A stretch of DNA of 64,000 nucleotides, taken from NCBI GenBank assembly GCA_021029595.1, contig JAJJOY010000003.1:344958-408957 (forward strand), written 5' to 3'. Positions within the stretch are counted from its first letter, which is position 1. Every line of letters starts with the position of its first letter. This DNA is from Hominenteromicrobium mulieris (lineage in GTDB: Bacteria > Bacillota > Clostridia > Oscillospirales > Acutalibacteraceae). The notes under the pieces were generated by a model. The model ran no database searches. It worked only from the letters and a program-made list of their open reading frames with translations, and was not told the origin of the DNA. Made by a program: the position numbers and the translations under genes. Shown in pieces: positions 17,630 through 26,425 of this stretch.

Positions 17630-18896
17630 CGGCGATCCCTCCTAAATGTTTATGATCCCGGAAAAATCCGGGGTAGGATTTTTTGATGCTTTCCGCGTCC
17701 GTGACGGTGACTGTGCACGCACAACCGGCGGCAGCGAGCGCCATGACGACGCGGTGGTCGTTCATGCCCTCAGCTTTGCCGCCCGTAAGCGCGGGCTTGC
17801 CGTGAATGATAAGGCCGTCCGGCACGGCTTTAATGTCTGCACCGAGGTTTTTGAGCGCCGCTTCCATGGCAAGCAGACGGTCACACTCCTTTAAGTGCAA
17901 TCGCTCCGCATGGGAAATGACGGTCTCGCCCTCCGCGAACGCAGCCGTGACGGCGAGCGCAGGCACCATATCGGGAATTTGCGCGGCGTTAATCGCGATG
18001 CCGTGCAGGCCGCGGTAGGGCTTATCTGTATTTTTGTTTTCGGCAACATAAACGCCGTTTTCTTCGGTGACAGAAAGCCCGAACTGCCGCCAGAGATGGA
18101 CGCAGGCTTTATCGCCTTGCAGAGAGGTTTCGGAAAGGCCGAGCAGGCGGATAGGGCCGCCTGAGACAGCGGCTTCCGAGAGAAAAAACGCGGCCTGCGA
18201 CCAATCACCCTCGACGGTATAGTGCTCTGCGCGGTACGTCTGCCCGCCGCAGATGTGCCAGCCGGTCTCGGTCTCCTCAATTTTAACACCGAAGCCCGCG
18301 AGCACCTCTATCGTCAAATCGATATAGCCTTTGGATTCGAGCGGGGTGGTCAGCGTAACGGTGGAATCCTTTTTGAGCAGTGGCAAAGCGAATAATAAAC
18401 CGGTTATAAACTGCGAGCTGATGTTGCCCGGCACGCGGAAATCGCCGCTTTGAAGCTTGCCCGTGATGTGAAACGGCAGACCGCCGGCAGTCTCGACCGT
18501 TACGCCGTGCTGCGGCAGAAGGTCTGTGTAAACGCCGATAGGGCGCTCGGGAAGTCTGCCGTGACCGACAAACGTCGCTTCGATGCCGAGGGCGGCGAAA
18601 ACGGGGATGAGAAAGCGCAGCGTGGAACCGGATTCACCGCAATCGACCGTGACGCTTTGGGGTGCCGTGCCCGGCGCGATGCACAGCACGCCGTTTTCTT
18701 CCGCTTTCACCGTGCCGCCCATGGCGCACACGCCGTTTAATGTAGCTTCCATATCCGCGCTGTGGTCAATGGGCCCGACACGGCACGGCGTTTTGCACAG
18801 CGCCGCCGAAAGCAATGCGCGGTGCGCGGCACTTTTGCTTGGGGGAATGCGCACTTCGCCCTTAACGTGGGCGGGGCGGTAGGTCACCTCTGCCAT
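17610..18896 (-). CDS. aroA: 3-phosphoshikimate 1-carboxyvinyltransferase (EPSP synthase)
   Basis: The start at ATG 18896 has AAGGTG 6 nt upstream; an in-frame ATG 21 nt earlier lacks a ribosome site. The 428-residue enzyme joins shikimate-3-phosphate and PEP. Substrate-binding motifs PPSKSAAHRALL at the N-terminus, DCGESGSTLRFL near residue 85 and NDHRVVMALAAAG near the C-terminus are visible. The glyphosate-site region reads as a class II-like divergent form rather than the E. coli LxNAGTAMRPL form. It lies between aroB and aroC in the operon. Confidence 0.96.
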   Translation of the reverse strand: MAEVTYRPAHVKGEVRIPPSKSAAHRALLSAALCKTPCRVGPIDHSADMEATLNGVCAMGGTVKAEENGVLCIAPGTAPQSVTVDCGESGSTLRFLIPVFAALGIEATFVGHGRLPERPIGVYTDLLPQHGVTVETAGGLPFHITGKLQSGDFRVPGNISSQFITGLLFALPLLKKDSTVTLTTPLESKGYIDLTIEVLAGFGVKIEETETGWHICGGQTYRAEHYTVEGDWSQAAFFLSEAAVSGGPIRLLGLSETSLQGDKACVHLWRQFGLSVTEENGVYVAENKNTDKPYRGLHGIAINAAQIPDMVPALAVTAAFAEGETVISHAERLHLKECDRLLAMEAALKNLGADIKAVPDGLIIHGKPALTGGKAEGMNDHRVVMALAAAGCACTVTVTDAESIKKSYPGFFRDHKHLGGIADGIDLG

Positions 18897-18942
18897 AGTA
18901 TCACCTTGTTTCTGCATAAATTTATCTCTCTATATTTGACAT

Positions 18943-18972
18943 AAGGCAGCACGATGAGAATGATGCTGCCTT
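18943..18972. repeat. Hairpin between aroB and aroA
   Basis: Nine-base arms 18943-18951 and 18964-18972 pair perfectly around a 12-nt loop. No T-run follows, so it may affect RNA stability or translation more than termination. Confidence 0.55.
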
Positions 18973-18980
18973 CCTAAAAA

Positions 18981-20063
18981 TCAATTCAATTTTCTGCGGC
19001 GGTTCTGCTCGGCGGCGAGTTTATAGCGCAGCACGAGGTAGTTTCTGTCCACCGGGTGAATAACGCTTTCGCCGATCTGCTTTAAGAGGATCAGGTTGAG
19101 CGTTTTGCCAAAGCTTTTTTTATCGAGCGCGGTTGCTTCCACAACTTTGGCGAAATCAAATGCGGACTCGGTGGGCATGCCATAGCTTTCCAGCACGCGG
19201 CGGATACGCGCAGCGGTGCCTTTTTCCGTGACGCCGAGACTTTCACCCACTTCGCCCGCCATGACCATACCGATGCCGACGGCAAGGCCGTGCGAAAGCG
19301 ACGAGAAGCCCGTAAGCTTTTCGAGCGCGTGGCCGAATGTGTGGCCGAAGTTTAAAATCATACGCCGGCCTTTGTCGTTCGTGTCTTCCTCGACAAAGTG
19401 CTTTTTGCACAGCACGCAGCGGCAGATGGTTTCCTCCAAATGGTCGATGACTTGTCCCTGCTCCAATTTATCGAACAGCGCGGCGTCTGCGATGCAGCCG
19501 TATTTGATGACCTCGCCCATGCCGTCCGTGAAATAGGCATCGGGCAGCGTGGAGAGCGTTTTGGGATCGGCGAGGACGAGGCGCGGCTGATGGAACGCGC
19601 CGACGAGGTTTTTACCGAACGGCAAATCGACACCCGTTTTGCCGCCGACACTGGCATCTACCTGCGCCAAAAGGGACGTGGGCACCTGCACGAAATCAAT
19701 GCCGCGCAGGAACGTTGCCGCCGCGAAGCCACCCATATCGCCCGCTACGCCGCCGCCGAGCGTGACAATGATGTCGCTGCGCGTGAAATCGTTTTCCGCA
19801 AGCGCTTCGTAAATCTGCATGACGGTGGAAAGCTGCTTTTGCGGCTCGCCGGCTTCAAAGACGAACTCCGCCGTGTGGATACCCGCTTTTTCAAGCGAAG
19901 CTTTTAGACGCTCGCCGTATATCGGGAAGACGTTCGTCTCACTGACAATCATGGCGCGGCTGCCGGGGCGGACGAGCGGGGCGATTTTTTCGCCCGCGCA
20001 GTCCAAAATGCCGTCTTCCACAATAACTTCATACGGTTTATCTGTTTTAATTTCGATCACCAT
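18981..20063 (-). CDS. aroB: 3-dehydroquinate synthase
   Basis: The 360-residue enzyme turns DAHP into 3-dehydroquinate with bound NAD+ and a divalent metal. The NAD-binding signature GGGVAGDMGGFAAATFLRG sits near residue 105, the conserved QVPTSLLAQVDASVGGKTGV follows, and metal ligands are in NFGHTFGHALE. Its first codon shares the last base of tyrA's stop region (start 20063, tyrA end 20063), which indicates coupling. Confidence 0.97.
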   Translation of the reverse strand: MVIEIKTDKPYEVIVEDGILDCAGEKIAPLVRPGSRAMIVSETNVFPIYGERLKASLEKAGIHTAEFVFEAGEPQKQLSTVMQIYEALAENDFTRSDIIVTLGGGVAGDMGGFAAATFLRGIDFVQVPTSLLAQVDASVGGKTGVDLPFGKNLVGAFHQPRLVLADPKTLSTLPDAYFTDGMGEVIKYGCIADAALFDKLEQGQVIDHLEETICRCVLCKKHFVEEDTNDKGRRMILNFGHTFGHALEKLTGFSSLSHGLAVGIGMVMAGEVGESLGVTEKGTAARIRRVLESYGMPTESAFDFAKVVEATALDKKSFGKTLNLILLKQIGESVIHPVDRNYLVLRYKLAAEQNRRRKLN

Positions 20064-20890
20064 TATCCGAATTTCTCCTTTTTTTCACGTGCGGAGGAAA
20101 GCAGCGCCACGAGCTCTGCCCGATCGTTTTTCGCCACCGCATCGCGTATACGTTCTATATTGCGCACGAGTTCTTCCGTCTCGTCCGCTAATTCCTCACG
20201 GTTTGCAAGGAAAAGGTCTGCCCACAGCTCCGCATTGATGCGCGCCACGCGCGAAACGTCGCGGTAGCTGCCGGCGGAAAAGCCGCTGTGCTCATCGCAG
20301 CGCGGGCTCATGACATAAGCGCACGCCAAAACGTGCGGAATCTGGGACGTATAGGCGATCATACGATCGTGCTTTTGCTGCGTGCAGTATTTGATGGTGC
20401 CAAAGCCCATGCTTTTTGCGAGCGACACGAGGGTGTCTGTGGCGCTTTGCGGAGCTTCGCCGGGCACGAGAATATAGGAAGCGTTATAAAAGAGGCTTGC
20501 CTCACTGGCATCGAACCCGCTGCGCTCCTTGCCCGCCATGGGGTGGCCGCCGACGTAAACGAACGGATAGTTTTTGGCGATCTCCGTTAATTTGCCGCAG
20601 ACCTGATTTTTGATGCCGCACACATCCGTGACAATGCAGCCTTCTTTAAAATGCGGTGCGTTTTCCTCGACGAAGCGCACGACATCTGCGGGATACAGAC
20701 AGACGTACACGACGTCCGCGTTTTCGAGCAAAGACGTGCTGCCGACGGAATCGATGGCGCCTAGGGAAAGTGCATCGAGCAGGGTATTTTCGTCACGATC
20801 AAAGCCGATGACGGTGTGCTCTGTATTTTCTTTGAGGGCCTTTGCGAGCGAACCGCCGATGAGACCCAGACCAATGATTGCGATTTGCAT
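20063..20890 (-). CDS. tyrA: Prephenate dehydrogenase
   Basis: The 275-residue enzyme oxidatively decarboxylates prephenate to 4-hydroxyphenylpyruvate for tyrosine. It begins with a Rossmann motif, GLGLIGGSLAKAL, and contains the GGHPMAGKERSG catalytic segment. There is no ACT or chorismate mutase domain; mutase activity is supplied by pheA in the same operon. It lies 25 nt after aroF. Confidence 0.94.
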   Translation of the reverse strand: MQIAIIGLGLIGGSLAKALKENTEHTVIGFDRDENTLLDALSLGAIDSVGSTSLLENADVVYVCLYPADVVRFVEENAPHFKEGCIVTDVCGIKNQVCGKLTEIAKNYPFVYVGGHPMAGKERSGFDASEASLFYNASYILVPGEAPQSATDTLVSLAKSMGFGTIKYCTQQKHDRMIAYTSQIPHVLACAYVMSPRCDEHSGFSAGSYRDVSRVARINAELWADLFLANREELADETEELVRNIERIRDAVAKNDRAELVALLSSAREKKEKFG

Positions 20891-20915
20891 ATCGTTCTCC
20901 CTTTCGGGTAAATTT

Positions 20916-21929
20916 TTACAGGCTCTTCACCGTTTCGGTGACCTTCTGCACTTTCTTTGCGAGCACGTCGAACTGATCCGGCGTGAGGGACTGTGCGCCG
21001 TCGCACAGGGCGCGGCTGGGGTCATTATGCACCTCGATGATGAGGCCGTCTGCGCCGACGGCTGCCGCCGCCATGGCAAGCGGCTCGACAAGCCAGTTGA
21101 TGCCGCTGGCGTGGCTGGGGTCTACGATGACGGGCAGGTGGGAAAGGCGCTTTAAGATCGGCACGGCGGAAATATCGAGCGTATTGCGGGTGAATGTCTC
21201 ATACGTGCGGATGCCGCGCTCGCACAGGATGACTTGCTCGTTGCCGCCCGCCATGATATACTCGGCACTCATGAGAAGTTCTTCGATGGTGTTGGCAAGG
21301 CCGCGCTTTAAAAGAATCGGCTTATGCACGTGACCCAGCTCCTTTAAAAGCTCGAAGTTCTGCATGTTTCTTGCGCCGACCTGAATGACATCGACATCTT
21401 CGAACAGGTCGAGGTGGCCGATGCTCATAATCTCGGTGACGATGGGCAGGCCGGTTCTTTCCTTGGCTTTTTTGAGAAGCTCGAGGCCCTCTGCCTTAAG
21501 ACCCTGGAACGCATACGGCGAGGTGCGGGGCTTGAATGCGCCGCCGCGCAGGAACGTAGCGCCTGCGGCCTTGACGCGCTCTGCGACACAGCAGATCTGC
21601 GCTTCGCTTTCGACGGAGCACGGACCCGCGATGAGCGCAAGGGAACCGTCGCCGATCACCTGACCGGTAGGAAGCTTGATGACCGTATCTTCCGGATGGA
21701 ACTTACGGTTTGCCTTTTTATACGGCTCCTGAACGCGCTTAACGCTTTCTACAATATCCTGTGCGGCGATGTACTCGCTGTCTACCGCAGCGGTATCGCC
21801 GATAAGGCCGAGCACGGTGGAATGTGTGCCGACCCATGTGTTAACACTGACGTCATAACGGTCGGTGAGATTCGAAATGAAATTTTTGACCTGTTCTTCA
21901 CTGCGGTTGGCTTTGAGTACGATGATCAT
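20916..21929 (-). CDS. aroF: 3-deoxy-7-phosphoheptulonate synthase (DAHP synthase, AroA-beta type)
   Basis: The 337-residue enzyme condenses PEP and erythrose-4-phosphate, committing carbon to the shikimate pathway. Residues 1-70 form the small ferredoxin-like regulatory domain found in Thermotoga-type enzymes. The barrel follows, with GPCSVES, RGGAFKPRTSPYAFQG and DPSHASG at the metal and PEP site. It is the first gene after a 348-nt leader that contains an intrinsic terminator, so it may be the control point of the downstream operon. An AAGG ribosome site precedes the ATG. Confidence 0.95.
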   Translation of the reverse strand: MIIVLKANRSEEQVKNFISNLTDRYDVSVNTWVGTHSTVLGLIGDTAAVDSEYIAAQDIVESVKRVQEPYKKANRKFHPEDTVIKLPTGQVIGDGSLALIAGPCSVESEAQICCVAERVKAAGATFLRGGAFKPRTSPYAFQGLKAEGLELLKKAKERTGLPIVTEIMSIGHLDLFEDVDVIQVGARNMQNFELLKELGHVHKPILLKRGLANTIEELLMSAEYIMAGGNEQVILCERGIRTYETFTRNTLDISAVPILKRLSHLPVIVDPSHASGINWLVEPLAMAAAAVGADGLIIEVHNDPSRALCDGAQSLTPDQFDVLAKKVQKVTETVKSL

Positions 21930-22277
21930 GTTTTTTCCCTTACCTTTCTTTTATAGGAGCCGTGCCCCGCTGCCGCTCTCGGCACAAAAAAAGCGAAGCC
22001 CATTGGCTCCGCTTGGTTTTATACTGCTCAGAATACTTCAAATTCCTCCGCGCAGAAATTTTCCGCGCGTTTTCAAGCGTTGCCCGGTATATTCACATAC
22101 GACGAAAAGCACACGGTATAAAATCGTGCGCTAAAATACTTTGTAAATCGTCTTGTGAATAAAACGGACTGCATAGTTTGAACCATCCTATATGTGACTC
22201 TTGCTTTGCGATTTGCAGGTTTACTTTATCCATCCTGCATCGCCGTGTTAAAATCATACCGCCGCGCGGGCGCTTTG
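21930..22277 (-). promoter_or_regulatory. Structured leader upstream of aroF (possible attenuator)
   Basis: Between aroK and aroF the minus strand holds a series of hairpins: 22109-22115/22125-22131, 22049-22069, then the terminator at 21984-22014. A possible 46-codon frame starts at 22233 and ends near 22093 and contains W, Y and four F, but its ribosome site is poor. No T-box consensus was found. The layout fits transcription attenuation of the aroF-pheA operon, or simply a terminator after aroK followed by an unrecognised promoter. Confidence 0.5.
21984..22014 (-). terminator. Intrinsic terminator 55 nt before aroF
   Basis: A 10-bp stem (21991-22000 with 22005-22014, one G-U pair) has a 4-nt loop and is followed on the minus strand by seven T residues. 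It is strong enough to stop most transcription entering aroF. Confidence 0.88.
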
Positions 22278-22943
22278 TCAAGAGTTTTCTTGCGGTGTTC
22301 CGGGAGAAGTTCCTTTTTTGCGTCTTCTTCTGCGGAAGCGCTTCTTTTGAGACTGCTCCTTTTCGGAGGTATTTCCCGGCTTTTTGCGCTTCGCTTTTTC
22401 AATGGGCTCGCCGCGCAGGGCGCAAATGCGCTCTACAACGACAACCGTGGGCGCGCCGGCGTCGACGATGACGTCCGCGCTTGCGAGGTATTTCGGGCGG
22501 CGCTCGTTTAAAAGGCGCTCAATCACCGCGCGGCGGTCCGGCGTCTGCAGAAGCGGGCGGCGTTTATCGTTTTTGAGGCGCTCCTGCAAGGCGGCCAGCG
22601 GTACGTCGAGATAATAGATGGTACCGCCGCCTTGATGGAAGCCCTCTACGTTCTGCGGCTGCATCAGCGTGCCGCCGCCTGTGGCGATGACGAAATGATT
22701 ACTTTGCGCAAGCTCCTTTACGGTCTCGGTCTCGAGCGCGCGAAAATGCAGTTCGCCGTATTCTGCGAAAATCTCCTTGACCGTCATGCCGGTCTTCTTT
22801 TCTATGTACAAGTCCATATCGACAAACTGCATATCGAGCGCGGCGGCCAAGCGACGGCCGACCGTGGTCTTACCGCTGCCCATGAAGCCGCTTAAAACAA
22901 TATTGCCCGATTTTATGATTTCACCTTTTACTTTTTTGTCCAT
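22278..22943 (-). CDS. aroK: Shikimate kinase with basic C-terminal tail
   Basis: The 221-residue protein phosphorylates shikimate with ATP. The P-loop GFMGSGKTTVGR lies at about residues 19-30, followed by the substrate-binding DMD segment and the GGG motif (ATGGGTLM) and the R-rich LID around NDKRRPLL. The catalytic fold is complete by about residue 180. The last 40 residues are an extra tail dominated by K and R with two short all-basic runs, which ordinary shikimate kinases of about 170 residues lack. It follows aroE by 27 nt. Confidence 0.94.
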   Translation of the reverse strand: MDKKVKGEIIKSGNIVLSGFMGSGKTTVGRRLAAALDMQFVDMDLYIEKKTGMTVKEIFAEYGELHFRALETETVKELAQSNHFVIATGGGTLMQPQNVEGFHQGGGTIYYLDVPLAALQERLKNDKRRPLLQTPDRRAVIERLLNERRPKYLASADVIVDAGAPTVVVVERICALRGEPIEKAKRKKPGNTSEKEQSQKKRFRRRRRKKGTSPGTPQENS

Positions 22944-22970
22944 TTCCCGTTCCCCGTTTCTTTCGGTTCG

Positions 22971-23840
22971 TTATGCGCGGAAAAGCCGTGCCGTTTCCGC
23001 TTCCGCATCGCAGATGAGCTGTTCGATATCGCTGTCCTTAAACGATGCGCCGTACCAGAGCTCGTGCGCGGCGACCGCCTGACAGACGAGCATGCCCATG
23101 CCGCCGACAGTTTTGAGTCCGCAGTTTGCGGCAAGCGTTAAAAATTTCGTTTTGCCGGGGTTATAGACGGCGTCGAACGCGGCTTTGCAGCGGGAGAGCA
23201 CGTCTTCCCCGACGGCACTGACACCGGTTTTGGGGTACATACCGAGGCTTGTGGTGTTGAGCACGAGATCGTAGTGCTCGGTTTCCTTTGCGAGCTCGTC
23301 ATAAGACAGCACGCGGAACACGCCGGTTTTGCTGCGCGTGCGGCAGAGCTCCGCGAGTTCATCGCTGAGCACCTGTGCTTTTTCGAGCGAGCTTTCGCGG
23401 CAGACGATATCAAGATGCGGTGCATCGGCCGTGAGCACGGCTTCAAATGCGATGGCACGCGCCGCACCGCCGCGGCCGAGCAGAAGAAGCTCGCCATTAA
23501 AATCGAGCCCATAGCGCGCAAGGGCCTTTTTGCAGCCGACACCGTCCGTTGTGTAGCCGGTCATTTTGCCGTCTTCGACACGCACGGTGTTGACGGATCC
23601 GAAAAGCTTCGCTTTTTCGTCGATACCGTCGAGCAGGGGAATGATGTCGCTTTTGTGGGGGATGGTGATATTGAAGCCGTCGAGCGTGCGCAATGCGGGC
23701 AGCGCCTGTGTAAGGGACGGTACATCCAGCACGGAATATTCCGGCTTATAGCCTGTGAGGGAGAAGAGGCGGTCATGGATAAACGGCGACATCGTGTGCC
23801 CGATGGGGTGCCCGATGACGGCAAAACGGCGAAGCTGCAT
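22971..23840 (-). CDS. aroE: Shikimate dehydrogenase
   Basis: The 289-residue enzyme reduces 3-dehydroshikimate to shikimate with NADPH. The substrate pocket is marked by GHPIGHTMSPFIHD at the N-terminus and the catalytic Lys in NITIPHKSD near residue 65. The nucleotide-binding turn is GRGGAARAIAFEA. The C-terminal GMGMLVCQA helix closes the family pattern. It is the first gene of the aromatic cluster and is divergent from acpP, so its promoter must lie within 23,841-24,024. Confidence 0.96.
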   Translation of the reverse strand: MQLRRFAVIGHPIGHTMSPFIHDRLFSLTGYKPEYSVLDVPSLTQALPALRTLDGFNITIPHKSDIIPLLDGIDEKAKLFGSVNTVRVEDGKMTGYTTDGVGCKKALARYGLDFNGELLLLGRGGAARAIAFEAVLTADAPHLDIVCRESSLEKAQVLSDELAELCRTRSKTGVFRVLSYDELAKETEHYDLVLNTTSLGMYPKTGVSAVGEDVLSRCKAAFDAVYNPGKTKFLTLAANCGLKTVGGMGMLVCQAVAAHELWYGASFKDSDIEQLICDAEAETARLFRA

Positions 23841-23894
23841 TTTAAGGCTCTCCTTTAAAAACAGAAAAATTTAGCACGGAATGCGGAATTGCTA

Positions 23895-23923
23895 TTGACA
23901 AATAAGCCGTGCATCCATACAAT
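23895..23923 (+). promoter_or_regulatory. Sigma-A promoter of acpP
   Basis: A perfect TTGACA (23895-23900) and TACAAT (23918-23923) are 17 nt apart. Transcription would start about 95 nt before the acyl carrier protein ATG. Confidence 0.75.
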
Positions 23924-24024
23924 GTATGTGAAGTACACCCCGATTGTATCATGCCTGCGGCGTTTTGTCCATACGGCAGACGGTGCAGTACTTGACAAAT
24001 ACTACACGATAGGAGGAAAATTAA

Positions 24025-24258
24025 ATGGTTCTGGAGAAAGTTATCGATATTATTGCTGAGGAGCTCAGCGTAGATCCCTCCGAGATCACCGAGGATTCCA
24101 ACCTGGTTGAGGATCTGGACGCAGATTCCCTTGCTGTTGTTGATCTTGTCATGTCCATCGAAGATGCTTTCAACGTAGAAATTCCGGATACGGAAGTTGA
24201 AAACCTCAAGACGGTTGGCGAAATCGTTCAGTTCATCGAAGAACATCAGGGTCAGTAA
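24025..24258 (+). CDS. acpP: Acyl carrier protein
   Basis: The 77-residue acidic protein carries growing acyl chains on a phosphopantetheine arm during fatty acid synthesis. The attachment site is Ser35 in the motif DADSLAVVDL, and the helical pattern before and after matches AcpP. AGGAGG precedes the ATG. It stands alone, bounded by its own promoter and terminator, away from other fatty acid genes. Confidence 0.95.
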   Translation: MVLEKVIDIIAEELSVDPSEITEDSNLVEDLDADSLAVVDLVMSIEDAFNVEIPDTEVENLKTVGEIVQFIEEHQGQ

Positions 24259-24285
24259 ATTTTACGCCTTGTGCAAAACGATATG

Positions 24286-24329
24286 AAAACACCGGGAGCG
24301 GCTTTCTGGCTGTTCCCGGTGTTTTTTTT
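24286..24329 (+). terminator. Terminator of acpP
   Basis: Complementary 12-nt arms (AAAACACCGGGA and its partner) enclose a 16-nt loop and are followed by a run of T. It lies 30 nt after the stop codon. Confidence 0.9.
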
Positions 24330-24456
24330 CGCTGATTTAATTTGTTCCGATGGACAGCTGTTTTGTTGGTACTCTGTTTCTGCAAATTAGTTTAAACTAA
24401 CTTTTAATTATTTATGTATAAGTATCTTTGGTACAAATTGCACCGAATAGTACAAG

Positions 24457-24491
24457 GAAAGAAGAAACGAACCTTCTTTTCTGTTTTTTTA
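24457..24491 (+). terminator. Terminator-like hairpin before proS
   Basis: AAAGAAG and CTTCTTT arms with an 8-nt loop are followed by TTTCTGTTTTTTT. It lies upstream of the proS promoter, so it would insulate proS from upstream transcription. Confidence 0.6.
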
Positions 24492-24532
24492 AATAAAATC
24501 TTAGGCGGCCCGCACAAAGATGGCTACCGCTC

Positions 24533-24561
24533 TTGCTTTTCAGAAAAATTCCCTGTATAAT
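24533..24561 (+). promoter_or_regulatory. Sigma-A promoter of proS
   Basis: TTGCTT (24533-24538), a 17-nt spacer and a perfect TATAAT (24556-24561) are followed by a start region near 24568. This lies inside the open frame that extends upstream of proS and therefore excludes the far-upstream ATG at 24520 as the real start. Confidence 0.75.
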
Positions 24562-24633
24562 AAGAAAAGATATGCCCGCTTTGGGCCCGGCGGCACAGCG
24601 TTTGCCGCACGAATCGTGAAAGGACTGAATTTC

Positions 24634-26073
24634 TTGGCGAATCAGAAGAAGATGGTCAACGACATCACTTCCATGGACGTTGACTTTTCCAAATGGTACA
24701 CCGATATTGTTAAAAAAGCCGAGCTGATGGATTACTCCAGCGTAAAAGGCTGCATGATCATCGAGCCGTACGGCTACGCGATCTGGGAAAACATTCAGCA
24801 TGAACTGGACGATCGCTTTAAGGCGACGGGTCACCAGAACGTTTACATGCCGCTGTTCATCCCGGAATCCCTCCTGCAGAAGGAAAAAGACCATGTAAAG
24901 GGCTTTGCGCCTGAAGTGGCTTGGGTAACGGAAGGCGGCAACGAGAAGCTGAGTGAGCGCCTGTGCGTACGCCCGACGAGTGAGATTCTCTTCTGCGAGC
25001 ATTACCAGAAGATCATCAACTCTTACCGCGACCTGCCGAAGCTCTACAACCAGTGGTGCTCCGTTGTGCGCTGGGAGAAAACGACGCGTCCGTTCCTGCG
25101 CTCCTCCGAGTTCCTGTGGCAGGAAGGCCACACCATGCACGAAACCGCAGAAGAGGCCATGGAAGAGACCATGCGCATGCTGCACACCTACGAGGAGTTC
25201 TACAAGAACGTGCTCGCCATTCCGGCTGTGACCGGCCAGAAGACCGAGAAAGAAAAGTTTGCGGGCGCTGTGGCGACCTACACCATTGAGCCGATGATGC
25301 ACAACGGCGTTGCTTTGCAGGGCGGCACGAGCCACTACTTCGGCGACGGCTGGGCAAAGAACTTCGGCATTACGTTCACGGGACGCGACAATACCCTGCA
25401 GCACCCGCACCAGACCTCCTGGGGCGTTTCCACCCGCATGATCGGCGCCATCATCATGGTACACGGCGACGACAACGGTCTTGTACTGCCGCCGAAGGTC
25501 GCGCCGATCCAGCTGGCAATCATCCCGATTGCACAGCATAAGCCCGGCGTGCTCGACAAGGCAAACGCGCTGTATGAATCCCTGAAGACGAAGTTCCGCG
25601 TGAAGCTGGACGACACCGACAACTCCCCCGGCTGGAAGTTCAGCCAGTATGAGATGCAGGGTGTGCCGCTGCGTTTGGAGATCGGTCCGAAGGATATTGA
25701 GCAGAACCAGTGCGTGCTCGTCCGCCGCGACACGAGAGAGAAGATTTTCGTTTCGCTCGATAACCTTGAGGGCGAGATTGAAAAGGCACTGCAGGCTGTG
25801 CATGACGGTCTTTACGAGCGTGCGCTGAAGAACCTTGAAGAGAAGACCTTCACGGCGACGACGTATGAGGAGTTCCTCGACATTGCGGAAAACAAGCCCG
25901 GCTTCATCAAGGCCATGTGGTGCGGCGACAGCGCGTGCGAGGACAAGCTGAAGGACGCGACCGGTGGCGTGAAGTCCCGTTGCATTCCGTTTAAGGAAGA
26001 GCACCTCTCTGATGTTTGCGTTTGCTGCGGCAAGCCGGCAAAGCACATGGTCTACTGGGGCAGACAGTACTGA
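24634..26073 (+). CDS. proS: Prolyl-tRNA synthetase (short, archaeal/eukaryotic-type form)
   Basis: The enzyme charges tRNA-Pro with proline. I place the start at TTG 24634: it has AAAGGA 9 nt upstream, follows the promoter, and gives a 479-residue protein that begins ANQKKMV like relatives. ATG 24652 is the alternative. Class II motifs are visible: PTSE in motif 2's approach, the [15 protein letters not shown] motif 2 loop, and the [10 protein letters not shown] motif 3. The C-terminal zinc-type domain ends with the CVCCGK cysteines and the terminal Tyr of this form. There is no bacterial editing insertion, so it is the type 3 enzyme. Confidence 0.95.
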   Translation: MANQKKMVNDITSMDVDFSKWYTDIVKKAELMDYSSVKGCMIIEPYGYAIWENIQHELDDRFKATGHQNVYMPLFIPESLLQKEKDHVKGFAPEVAWVTEGGNEKLSERLCVRPTSEILFCEHYQKIINSYRDLPKLYNQWCSVVRWEKTTRPFLRSSEFLWQEGHTMHETAEEAMEETMRMLHTYEEFYKNVLAIPAVTGQKTEKEKFAGAVATYTIEPMMHNGVALQGGTSHYFGDGWAKNFGITFTGRDNTLQHPHQTSWGVSTRMIGAIIMVHGDDNGLVLPPKVAPIQLAIIPIAQHKPGVLDKANALYESLKTKFRVKLDDTDNSPGWKFSQYEMQGVPLRLEIGPKDIEQNQCVLVRRDTREKIFVSLDNLEGEIEKALQAVHDGLYERALKNLEEKTFTATTYEEFLDIAENKPGFIKAMWCGDSACEDKLKDATGGVKSRCIPFKEEHLSDVCVCCGKPAKHMVYWGRQY

Positions 26074-26170
26074 TTTTTCTGCTTTGCGTAGCGCTATATC
26101 AAATCGGCATACGTGTTTTACACGGTTTTAACTGTGTTTTTATAAGCAGAATGTTGTAAGAATACTTTAG

Positions 26171-26205
26171 GGCACACCGTATTTTTTGCGGTGTGCCTCT
26201 TTTTT
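26171..26205 (+). terminator. Terminator of proS
   Basis: A perfect 9-bp stem (26171-26179 with 26189-26197) is followed by TCTTTTTTT. Confidence 0.92.
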
Positions 26206-26331
26206 TGCTCTTTTTTATGAAATGCACGGCTGATTTTTGGACGCGCAGGCAACAAAGCAAAAGTTTTTATGCAAATGATACAAGCAAAATAGAAAAAGCT
26301 TGTGCAAATCCGCTTTTTTCACAAAAAGGGC

Positions 26332-26360
26332 TTTACATTTGCTTTGGAATGGTCTAAAAT
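26332..26360 (+). promoter_or_regulatory. Sigma-A promoter of the Gfo/Idh/MocA gene
   Basis: TTTACA (26332-26337) and TAAAAT (26355-26360) are 17 nt apart and lie 66 nt before the start codon. Confidence 0.65.
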
Positions 26361-26425
26361 ACAAGCAGAAATAAATCGTTAGGAGTCCGTATGGACTTCG
26401 GCGTAAATTTAGGAGGAGAATTCCA

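Noticed and set aside
21930..22277. T-box or other known riboswitch before aroF
   Set aside because: The conserved T-box bulge sequence and specifier arrangement are absent; I can only call a structured leader.
24412..26046. A 544-codon open frame on the minus strand opposite proS
   Set aside because: The composition is that of an antisense frame over GC-rich codons, while proS has all class II synthetase motifs and its own promoter.
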